Positions 36,701-48,700 of a stretch of DNA of 64,000 nt are shown here, in pieces (the stretch's first letter is position 1; the number at the start of each line of letters is the position of its first letter). The translations under genes and the position numbers were made by a program. The notes beneath the pieces are model-generated. The model was not told where the DNA came from and made no database searches. It saw only the letters and a list, made by a program, of their open reading frames with translations. The DNA comes from Lumbricus terrestris (Eukaryota > Annelida > Clitellata > Crassiclitellata > Lumbricidae): assembly GCA_949752735.1 (NCBI GenBank), contig OX457039.1, forward strand, positions 22,118,830 to 22,182,829, read 5' to 3'.

Positions 36701-39700
36701 TCATCGAGGCAACAAACTTCGTCCAGAAGTACAGGCATTTCGACTTGGAATACAAAAGTCCCGTGAAGCAATTGATAATTCCATTGGTGGTAAGTACAGC
36801 ATAATCTAATATATCACAACACGCAGTGTTCTAGAAATTCCAACTGAAAAAGCAATATTGAGTTACAATAAAACTTAGTTACAGCTGCAGCAACTAAGAA
36901 AGTTAAAAAACAACATTTTCTACAGAAAATTGGAACTGTTATTGATGTGAGGTTGTTATGTTAGTTGTTAGAGTTATTAAGGTTACTTGTGTGAAATTGA
37001 GCACTTTTTGTATGAAAATTTCATAGCTATTTTGGGTGAAATTTGAATTACTGCTTTTAGCAAAGCAAATTCAGAATCATTTGCATTACATTAAGAAAAT
37101 ACTGCCACAAAAATATTTTGAAGGAATTTCATGTCACATGAATTTTTTTATCAAGGGAACACAGTGCAGTGCATCTTAATTATGTGAGTGTCACTCTAAG
37201 TATGAATTAACTTATAGTTTTGCCTTTGGAATCTTACTAAAAGTAGAAACATGTTTCATGCATAAAATTAGCATGAGCTTGAGAGTGCTTGAAGAGTGTG
37301 TGCAAGAATTTTAATATGAATATTGAATAATGATGAATATAGGTGTTTAAAATGTTCAGTAGGTCTGTGATCACCGTTGGTTAGTTTAGGATGAATTCTT
37401 TTAAAGCACAGGTTTGTCAGAAAAAAGGATTGCACAAATCCAGCTGTATGGTCATCAAAGAATTTTTGCAAGAATGAAAGAAAACCCAGACATAAGAGCA
37501 TGAGAGATGGAGATGTATATGATGTGAATAATCTTTTGAAATGCATGCAAATAGATACATTTGTTACTATAAACATGTGAATATGTACCAGTAAAGAAAT
37601 AAATCAATCAATCGTAATTTGTATAGCGCCCCTTCAAGGTACCTACTCAGAGGCGCTCCCGGCCGAGATCAAGCGAAAAAAGTCTTTAACAGTTTGTGAA
37701 ATTGAGAACAGCTTGGGAGGTGTCACATAGTCAAGGGAAGTCCATTCCAGGTTGTTGGACCAACCACAGAGAACGAACGCCTCTGCATTGTTGCAGAGCG
37801 AGTGAAAGGAACCATTATGTCACCATGGACAGCAGAGCAATATGCAATTTGTCATGACATGTGAATTGCACAGCTTACTGCTTGCTACTGGTATACATAA
37901 TCTGTTTCACTTTTGAAGAAAATGCTGGACTACACTTGCAGAACAGAGGAGATCTTTCATTCTTTTTTGAAGATCACCAGCAGGTTAGTGAAGATTTTGT
38001 AACTTACTTTTTTCATATTTGTTGTGGTGTAACTCTAGCCATTAGGTTTGCATGATGTCAACTTTTTTAACCTAGGCAGTCTGAATGAATCTAATCAGGA
38101 CTTTAAGCACTTCCGCACTTGCGACCAGCCAGATATTGCATTCGTAATTAAATCAGTTGTTTTAATTTTTTTTTAAATTCTAATTTTTACTCCTCTTCAT
38201 TATCATTTGTTAACTTCAGAGGACCTTCACCCCTCTTACCTCTAAGGTAGACTGAGGGAAGTGAGAGCTATAGGAAGGGGCTTTCCGAATGCCGGTCTTG
38301 GGGAAGTTGGGGTACCACCCCATACTCTGTATAAGGCCTAAAAAAATAATGTTGTGTTTCCGGTAACAGAGCTCTAAAAAATTGGGTAGGTAGGTCGAAA
38401 AATATTTTTATTTTGGTAAAATATTTTTATACAGTGGCTATCCGAAAAATTATACCCCACTACTCTTTTTGCATAAAGCAAGTATAAACTGCCTACCGGT
38501 ATTTCTTGACTGTCTGCACCTAAAACTGCCCTAGAAAGCAATTCTATTAATTTAATCTTGTTGACATCTTTTCTGGTAAGATAAAGTGGGAAGGGAAGGG
38601 GAAGATGAGTGCGAACAGAACATCACTGCTAGGGGTTGTTCCAGACTGGCCGAGCCAGTGACTAGTTACACCTAGAGGTTGCTAGATTTATTTTCCCTAG
38701 TCACCATTAAAGGTGACTCAAGTGAAAATGATAAGGCTAGAGGTTTCTCAAGACTGGCAGCCAGGAAGTAGTTAGGCAGGCGTGAAACTCTAAGGCAATG
38801 TCACTGTAATTATTTGAGTCGCGGCAATAAAAGAGGGTCGGTCGGGTTACTGGAAACGCAACATTATTTTTTTGCCTAACGCTAGCTATTGTCCGCTAAT
38901 TTCCTTATGGCCACCTGGCAACCCTAAAGCACTTGGAGACAAGCAAGCCTAGTTCAGGCGAGGAAGAAGCAGAATAATAGATGAACAGTTCACAATGGGA
39001 GAAATTCTTCCAAAAAACACAGAACACAACTAGAAAGTCATCATCAACTTCATAGACTTCACGCAAGCATTTGACAGCATATGGCATCATGGAATGTGGA
39101 CGATAATGCAAAAGGCAGGAATACCAGAGCAACTTATCAGACATGTACAAGGGATATATAAAAAATGAAGTACTTAGAGGTTGATAAAAAACATTCATAG
39201 AATACTTTCAGTAAAAACTGGAGTATGAAAAGGATGAATCTTATTTTCTTGCCTGTTTTACCTACTATTCAACCTTCTGACTTCTTTAGATCTGCCTTCA
39301 GCCCTTCACTGATCTGTCGCCTACTTTGAAGTGTCAAATCGTCTCAAAAGCATGGTTTCTAAATCATCTCCATGGTGGATTTCATACCATCTCCTATACT
39401 TTCCTGTTCTGATGTTTTCTCCCACCTTATTGCCCATGTAGCAAACCTGTCTTTTGGTTAAGGGCGTTTTTCGTCATACTTCAAATCTGCTCTAGTCACA
39501 CCCTTGCTTAAAAAACTTGACCTAGATTACAGCAGCCTTTCTAACTTTTGACCCATCTCCAACCTCAATAGCATTTCCAAGATCCTTGAACGTCTCTTTC
39601 TTGTTTGTATTAACCCCTTGGCTGCCCTATTGACGAGAGGCTCTATTCATGAACTATGTGCATGCTGTGTGCCCTGTTGACGAGAGGTACACGTCAATAT

Positions 39701-42700
39701 ATACGATCACGTCTGTGCTTTGTCTGGCACTGAAGGCACTGCTTATTATTCAAAATCTAGGCGCCTGGTGGTCAATGCTTTGGGCAACTCTTTAAATACT
39801 TTTTTGATAATTTTGTAAGGCTGCTGTTGGAGTTAGAACATGCTAATGTTGAGCGTTTTTTGGCGTTTTATGACAAATGTTTGAAAGTTGATTTGAACGT
39901 TCTTTGTGATAAATTTTAACATTTTGTGATCACAATAGACAATTGAACATGGCCGGAAAAAATTTACTAAGGAACAAGTTCTCAATATGTTAGAAGACAA
40001 CGATTATAGTGAAATAGAGAGCGAAATCAGTTCAGATAAACCTGACGAGTCCGCAAGCGTTGTTCCGGATGAAAGTGGTGTAGATTCGGATGATTCACAT
40101 ATGCTGTATTATTCTGGGCACGGAAGCAGCTGTCTCAAGTGAAGGTCAATGGCAACCATCATTTCATACCAAAATAAAGTACTGGAAATAGCATCTGACT
40201 TAGCATCTGTCTAAACATTGACGCTGTCAGCAGCACTTGCTGTGAACATTCAGTTCCACATACCCATGCCTTTCTAGCATACCAATTCGTCAGTATCTAG
40301 TGAAAATAAATAAAGGCATTGTTCACAATCATAAACATAAGATTTTTATTGATGTAATCACAAATTATAATCATTGCAACAGTTAATGCACCTCAGAAAC
40401 TAAAATTGCAATAATGCATTTTTGCCCAAGTTTATATGTTTTGTGTTGGCACTTGGGTGTCGTTTAGCCCTTGATGGCATGGCAGCCAAGGGGTTAAGAA
40501 ACACATCACTTCCTGTCCCAACTTCAGTCCTTATCAGTCGACTTATCGCAAAGGATATTACACTGAGACTGCTTTTTATCTCTACACTGGACAACATCTT
40601 CTCGTCTATTGACAATGAGAAAACCTGCCTCTCGGTATGTCTTGACCTCAGTGCAGCCTTTATCATCGTAGACCATCAGCTACTCCTTTCAAGACTTGCC
40701 AATTGCTTTGGTGTATCTGGGACAGCCTTAAACTGGTTGGCTTCTTACCTGTGTGACCGGAATCAGCAGACTACTCGATCTGAGCCGACTGCTTGCACTG
40801 CTGAAGTGCTGGAGATCTGTCCTTGGCCATTTACTATATACTGCTTTTATCTCCCCAATCAGTTGTATTGCTAATGGCTTTGGAGTCCAATTGCAGCAGT
40901 ATGCGGATGATACTCAACTCCATATTGTTCTGTCACACATTGATCAGTCTAGTAAACTTAAACTTGAAGATTGCCTCTCATCTATTTATGCCTGATTCTG
41001 TTGAATGGTTTGGACATAAACCCTGACAAGTTTGAGGCAATTTTGTTCGGGTCACGTCAGCGCCTGCGTTCTTTCCCTCCACTTTCTAATAGCAACCTTG
41101 CCGGTGTCACGTGATAATTCTATCCCCCCTGAAAGATATCCGTGGGGTTGAATTAATCTATCCCCCGGATGGAATTAACCGGTCTAGACTATCCGGGGGG
41201 GATAAACCATTCTATCCCCTTTTTGAAAAATGCGTATAATTGAAAATTTTATGCTCTAATCAAAATTTAAAGTGACGCCAATTGTTTTACGTGTCCTAAG
41301 CAATGTTCAGAGAGAGGCAGCTCAAATTTATTTAGTGACTCTGAGTGTTCTTAAGTGTTTTAAATGTTCTAAGTGGTCTAAAACCAAAGCAAAAAAATTA
41401 TCTAGCAGGAATAAACATACCTGGTAGTGTCATTGTTCAAAACAAAGCAGATGGAAATTAATTTGCAAAAATAAATACATGCGGAAGTGGCTTTTTCGAC
41501 TTTTCTTCCTTTGGGGGGATGGGATTAATACGGGGTACTCTATTTCGTGACACCGTCACTGCTGTCAGATACTGTCAAATACACTTGGAGTAACCCTTGA
41601 GAGTAAGCTCACATTTTGATCACATGTATCAAGCATTTGTAAATCTTGTTTCTATCACATTATGGCAATTCATCAAATCAGGTCGGCCCTGACTATGCAT
41701 ATGTCTCAATCCATTGCCTGTTCTTTTGTCTACTCTCACCTTGATTATAGCATTTCAGTTTTTGTGTGTCTGTTTTTTGTGTGACGTTGCAGTCTATTGA
41801 ACTCAATAGACTGCAACGTATCCAAAACCCCTTAGCTCGGGTGGTACTGCGCATCGTACTACGAGCAAGTTTCTCAGTCCTACTCGAGCTGCCTTGGCTT
41901 CCTGTTCAGTACCGGATGAAATTCAAATTGGCATGTTTGACCTACAAAGTCCTCAGCAGCAATACACCTCCCTACCTTCGGTCACTGCTAATCCCTTACA
42001 TTCCTCCTTGTCGCTCATTGGGTTCAAGTCTTTTAGCTGAACTTCGATGCAAAAATATTTTTGGGCTAGCGTGCAAAGGCCAAGCCTCAGCACCCAGAGA
42101 ATGGAATCAGCTTCCGCTCTTTCTTTGTAGCTCAAATTTACTTCCTTCCTTCAAAAAGTGGCTCAAAACCCACTATTTCCTTGACCTTCAACCCCATGAA
42201 TCTCTAGCTGCATCTTCCTCTTGTGGCTGACTATCTGCGCCTCAGATTAACATTTTGGTGTGACCTTGTGTGCGTTACAAATTTATTTAATAATAATAAT
42301 AATAATAACAGCACTGAAGCATGAATCAAATTAAATAGAAGGCTCCTGAATAATTCCCAATATTGCTTACAACATTAGTCTCCTTATTAGAAGCAGACCA
42401 GAGCGACAGAATATTACATCACAGATTGATGAAACCAGTGGAAGATTTGACGTAATGATCAACTCAGGAAAACTAAGATAATAGTGATTGAAAGGATCAA
42501 AGGTATCAACTTCAAAGGAGAAGTTATTGAGCAAGTAGTTCCATTTGTCTGCTTAGGAGGACTAATAAATGCAGATGGGAGCAATATACATGCAAAAAAG
42601 AATTGGACACACATCACAGGCATTTGAAATGATATTGTTAAGCAGAGAATTTACAAGGAAAAACGAAGATAAAAAATGCGCAACACTATGATACAGCGAA

Positions 42701-45700
42701 TTTTCCCATACAGATTGGAATGCTGAACTGAACAATGAGAAAATAAGAACGTCACCTCTATGCTGATGCCATTCAGCCATGCATTTATGTATTGTATTGT
42801 ATCTTTTAATTTATAAAGTGCCTTTCACAGTGCACACCAATCAGTGGCACTCCCATTGTGAAAAACCAAGAAAAAAGAAAGTGGTTTGAGACAGAGAAAA
42901 GATGCACTTGGGACAGCAGTTAGCAGCAAAGAATGTGTCAATGGAGGGAGCGAGTTCCGGAATGCAGGTCTAATTGTAATTGAATTGTAATTGTAATTGA
43001 ACATTTATATAGCGCCGCTCACAGATTCAGTGGCGCTCCCGACCCAAGCTAGTGCTCACCCCTAACAAATAGTATAGTTTTCAGACGTTTACGGAACAGG
43101 GGAAGAGAAAGGCCAAGAAGCTCAGAACGGAGCTTGTGAGGAAGGCGGTTCCAACAAGTAGGACCAAGATATGCAAAGCTTCTGGACTGGGCCGTAGCTC
43201 CACGCATGCGCGGGACAACTAGAAGGCCATTGGCAGCAGATCGAAGGGCAGAGCGGCCAGGAAGAGTGGAGACCAAGTTACACAGTGCCCGAAGATAAGA
43301 GGGGCTACCCCGAGAAGAGAGTTGCGCATAAGAGTCAGGATCTTGAACTCAATGCGCTGAGGTACAGGAAGCCAATGAAGAGTGTCCCGAATAAAATCAG
43401 ATATGTGAGAGAATTTGGGAAGACCAGCAATTAAGCGGGCAGCAGCATTAAGAATAGACTGAAGCTTAGAGAGGTTAAGAGAGGAGAGACCAGCATAGGC
43501 AGAGTTTCCAAAGTCGACTCTAGAGCAAATCAAAGCATGGACAAGCGCCTTGACCGCTTGAAGGGAGAGTGAGTGGCGGATAGTACGCAATTGTCGCAAG
43601 TGATAGAAACATGTTCGAGAGATTCGGTTAACATGATCAGTAAGAGAAAGAATTGGATCCAGAGTAAAACCCAGATCACGAACAGTTGGAGAAAATTGGA
43701 TATCTGGGTACAACGTGCTGAGGAGCTCCATATCAATCTTGGCGAGCTGGACTCTACCACCAAGCCAGATGAATTGGGTTTTATCAGAGTTAAGGCGAAG
43801 ACGGTTAGAAGACATCCATTGGTTCAGTTCCATAGTGGCGTCAAGGATAGTTGCAACCAGTGAAGAGGCAGCACTGGGAGAACCGTGGACAAATGCTTGT
43901 GTATCATCAGCGTATTGATGAGCAGAGGCACCCTTGCGGGATAATAGGTTCAATAGATCAGCAGTATATAGGATGTATAGAAGCGGCGCCAGGACAGAGC
44001 CTTGAGGCAGGCCGTAGGGAACAAAGGTCCAGGAGGAGCGTGTGGGTCCAAAGATCACAGATACAGAGCGATCAGAGAGGAAAGAACTAAGCCAGAGGAG
44101 GGCAGAGTCACCAATGCCAAAAGATTTGGACAGACGCTCGAGTAGAATAGTATGGTCAACAGTGTCGAACGCCGCACTAATGAAGGATGGATCCCAGCTG
44201 CTCAGCTCTCCCTCACTGCTCACATTGATGCTCCCACTTTCTGTGCCCGCAACTGAATCCCATTAATTCCTATTTGATGTCCCAAGAAATCTACCTCTGC
44301 ATCCGCAAACACACACTTTCTCAAGTTTAACATCAGTTTCGCATCATCATTTCGCTTCAGCACCTTCCACAAATGTTCCATGTGCTCCTTCCATTCACAA
44401 CTGAAAATGATAATGTCATCCAAATGTGCATCACAAAAATTCGTTAACCCATGCAACACTTTAGCCATTAACCGTGAAAAAGACGCAGGAGCGTTCCTAA
44501 GCCCGAAGCTCATATACCTCCATTGATAATGGCCATGTGGGGTTACGAAAGCTGTGAGAGGAATGGAATCCTTATGAACCGGTATTTGCCGGTATTTACC
44601 TTTGTCATATCTAATTTGGTCATATATCTAGCTTTACCAACCCTATCAATAAGTACCTCCACCCTTGGCATAGGAAACGCATCTGACACAGTTACTGCAT
44701 TAAGCTTTCTGAAATCCGTGCACAATCTATTCGAACCATCAGGTTTTGGTACCATTACAATAGGTGCTGCCCACGGACTCTCAGATTCCTCAACGATTCC
44801 CGCTTCCAACAGTTCTTGTATTTCCTTATCCACCTTCGCCAACTTCTCCGGATGCAGACGATACGGTGACTTTCGTACTGGTTTTGTTCCCTCTATCAGT
44901 TCAATGTGATGCTAGGTTTTACCTGGTGTAACACTAAACAAATGTTCAAATGACTACAACTATTCTCTTAGTTCAATACGTTGTACATTGTCAATCTTGC
45001 ACTCCTTTATTTTATCATCCAAAGTCAATGCATCAATACTCCGTACATTATCAGTCATACACACTGAATCAACCTTGCTGCATGCATGCACAACAGTAAC
45101 ATCGTTCACTCGCTGTACATACTTCTTCATCAAATTTACATGCACAACTCTTTTCTTCTTCCTCCTATCTGGCGTACCAACCCAATAATCCACTTCACCC
45201 AACCTTTCCAACACAAGATAAGGGCCACAAAATTTAGCTTGTTATGGCTTGCCAATAAGCGGTAACAATAACAACACTTGTTCACCCTCTTCAAACGACA
45301 CTTCTTTGGCATGCTTATCATACCATTGTTTTGATTTCGACTGTGCCACCAGAACATTCTCATTCGCCATTGTCATCGCTATCCGCATTCGTTCGTGCAT
45401 TTCCAACACATACTCGATAGGGTTTCTTCCAGACACTTCATTCATCACATCTTCATTCAACCACGCTTCCTTCATTAACTGAAGCATGCCTCGAACATTC
45501 CGTCCAAACACCAAGTCAAAAGATGAAAACCCAAGTCCCAAGACCTCTCTATACGCAAACAACACCCATGGTAATATTTCATCCCATGAACCAGGATACG
45601 TTTCCACCAACGCCTTTAACATGTCTTTTAACGTTCGATGGAAACGTTCACAGCATCCATTAGACTGCGGGTGATATGGACTAGTTTTAATCTGTTTCAC

Positions 45701-48700
45701 ACCACATTCATTCAAAAACTCTGCATCACTCCACTCATAAATTCTGAACCGCAGTTCGATAAGATTTCTTTCGGAAATCCAAACATTGTAAAGATTGACT
45801 TTAAGGCGCTAGCAACATCTTGTGCAGTATGATTACGCAATGGAAAAGCAAACGGATAATGCGAAGCCAAATCGATAACTGTCCATATGAACCTGTTGCG
45901 AGATTTTTCGCATACACTCAACGGACATACATCGTACATGATGCATTCACACAAATGTGAATGATTTTTATTCATTGCTTTCTTTGCTTTGCTGGAGATG
46001 TTTTATAATTATATTATTTCTAATTTGACTGTTTAGTTTTATATCCTACACTAATTTGTTCAATTTATTCACTTCTAAATTTTGCAGTAGGTCACTCTCT
46101 GTAGTTTTTGCACAGAAATGTTAACACCATGTTCTTCTATCACTTAATCATAGCCAGTATGCATGTGTGAACTTGATTTCTAGAAACCAAAGTCATCTGC
46201 ATCACATGGCAAAGCAGTTACAAAATTTGAAGAAGCTGTGGAAGAACGACAAACTAAATCTGGACACAGAGACAACAAAACATGCAAGCAACTCCTAGGG
46301 GAACTGTTTGCTGACAAAGAATTTCTAGAAAAATTGCTGCAGGAAACTGGTGAGAACATTTAGAAAACATTGAGAATGGATGCAATGCACAGTAATGCAG
46401 TTTACTTCCATCTTGATTTTGATAAGTCTGTCTGTCTATATCCGTATTGCTTCTGCTCGTGGCCAAGAGACTATTGTTTGTGATAGATTGATTTATGTGC
46501 TCCATGCTATTTACATCTGCATATTCTCTGTTGCCCAGTGTCCAACATTGCAGTGTAGTAATAATAACAATAATAATAACAGTGACGATTTCTATGTTGC
46601 CGTAACACAGCTACACAGTTACAAGGGCGCCTAGTTTGTTGGGTGCTTTGCTCTGTGATGAGGGTGAGCTTTTAGTTCCATGGGCTAGTAGGCATTGTCA
46701 ATCGTGGGCCCCTCAGTGTGAACTGATCTCCCAATAGATCTGTGTTCATTACTTGTGACCAACCCACAGTGGTGTAGTTGAGTCCACCTGAGCCATGTCT
46801 GAGACAAGTCCAAGTCCATATAAGCTGAGTCGAGTCCAAGTACAAAACTGTTAGAGTCCGAGCCCAAGTCACTAAAGATTGAGTCAAAGTCCGAGTCAAG
46901 GTCCTTTAACATCAAAGTCCGCTGAAGCACTCAGTTTTGTTCGAGGATCTTGCATGATGGGTCAAATAAAAATTCTTCTGCTGCTAAACACCAACAGGCA
47001 ATGCACTATAATTATTATACGGATAAAGTCTGCTGTGCTGAGATTTGTCGCCAAAATTGCTGCATATCAGCAATGTCTCGCTTGTTGCTGTTTAAGGACA
47101 TTGTGCCATGTGAAGGATGCTTAGTATCACCCTCCTCCTTTCTCCAGGCTTAGGACTGGCACTGCCAGAGTACAAGCGGTGGCAGTATATACCAAATGAT
47201 CCTTTTATGGTAAGTGTTCTAACTGTTCTGAGTCTGTGGAATGGTGAATAACCAATCCAATATTTGCCCTTCTTACACCCCAATACAAGCTAACTAAGTG
47301 ACCTGTGATTCTGCGATCATTCTGTAATCGGCCAATTATGTAGGCTTTGAGTTTGATCCTATATGGAGGTGTAAATATAATTCTGCACTCATTCCAAGAT
47401 CAGAGAAGTTCCAACAGCCACTGTCCAAAATAGCCAATAGATATGTCTAACCCTCCCTCATCCTCATTTGTCCTTCTCAGAATATTACCCGTAGTGTCCA
47501 CTGTGGTCAAGCCCATAGCCAGAGGCAGAACCAAGATGAGGCAGATCCATCCTCCATAAAGACAAAACTTGTTGTGAGTATGGGCAGTCGATGAATGAGT
47601 GGCCGAAGGACAATCACCAAGGTGTGAAGCACCAAGCAGGTGAGGATTTAGGGAGGGATGCACCCCTTGCTATTCTTTCCAATTTTTTTCCTCACTGAAA
47701 TTTTAACATTTTAAGCTTTCAGCTAAACAAAATTGCTCATTATTTCAGTGCTGTTAGATATGGTTTATGACTTCAATAAATGACTTATTATAATAATAAT
47801 AATAATAATAATAATTTCTTTATTCATGCATCAAGTTCAGCAATGCAGTTTTGCTCCTGCTCCAGAGCAATGTCAAGATAATGCTTGTGACTGGTGCATC
47901 TTGACATTATATCAAATTTTTCAGTTATATGTCACTTGTAAGTGAGGTGAAGATACATACTGAGGAGCACTCCCAGCCCAGCCACGGCAAAATAAAAAAG
48001 ACTTGAGATATTTCTGAAACAAAGTTTGATTGACCAGATTTAATAAAAGCAGCTTTAAAGAAAGATCATTCCAGATAGATGACCTTTCAACCGAGAAAAT
48101 GGATTGGGATGGATGACCTCGTAACAGGTATGGACTTGCAGGACATCGTACGCATCGCTTCGATTAACCCAACATAAATGATTTCCTCCCGTACGCTAGT
48201 TGGTACTCAAATCAACCAATTGTACGAACAAAAGAAGAACTGGATTCGTCAGATGCTCAATGATGCGGTTTCTGTAGCTGTAACGGCAGACTACTGGTCC
48301 TCTGTGGCTGGGGTGTATTCTGAATTTTTTAGGTGAGTACACGCTGCCACCGAAAAAATTGACTTTTTCGTGCAGAAAATTTTGGACGCCATTTTTTTGT
48401 CCTAAAATTCTTTTTAGTCGTCAGATGATTTTTGGACGATTTTTTCGTCCGAAATGCTTTCTCACGGCGTAAAACGCTTCGTAAATCACGATTTTTTTCT
48501 TGCGTATACTCACTTCGCCTTTGTGAGGTGAGTATACGCTGTATACCCGTGTGTAGTATACCCTCGTTTTCAGAGGTGAGTACACGCTGTCATTTTTTCC
48601 CCGGAGATGAGTATATACTGTATACCTGCATATACCCTAGAATACAGCCCTGTCTGTGGCCAAATGACAGCTAGGCCTACTTAGGAATGACCGCAAAGCA

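Larger units (their letters stand above)
39240..42300 (+). mobile_element. CR1/L2-like LINE containing a piggyBac-like element and an M2 MITE
   Basis: Broken frames: FKSALVTPLLKKLDLDY at 39480, LSVCLDLSAAFIIVDHQLLL at 40630, QQYADDTQLHIVLSHIDQSS at 40895, and RLQRIQNPLARVVLR ... LLELPWLPVQYRMKFKLACL at 41810-41940. Ends in (AAT)n. Inserted into the RTE-like relic. Confidence 0.75.
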
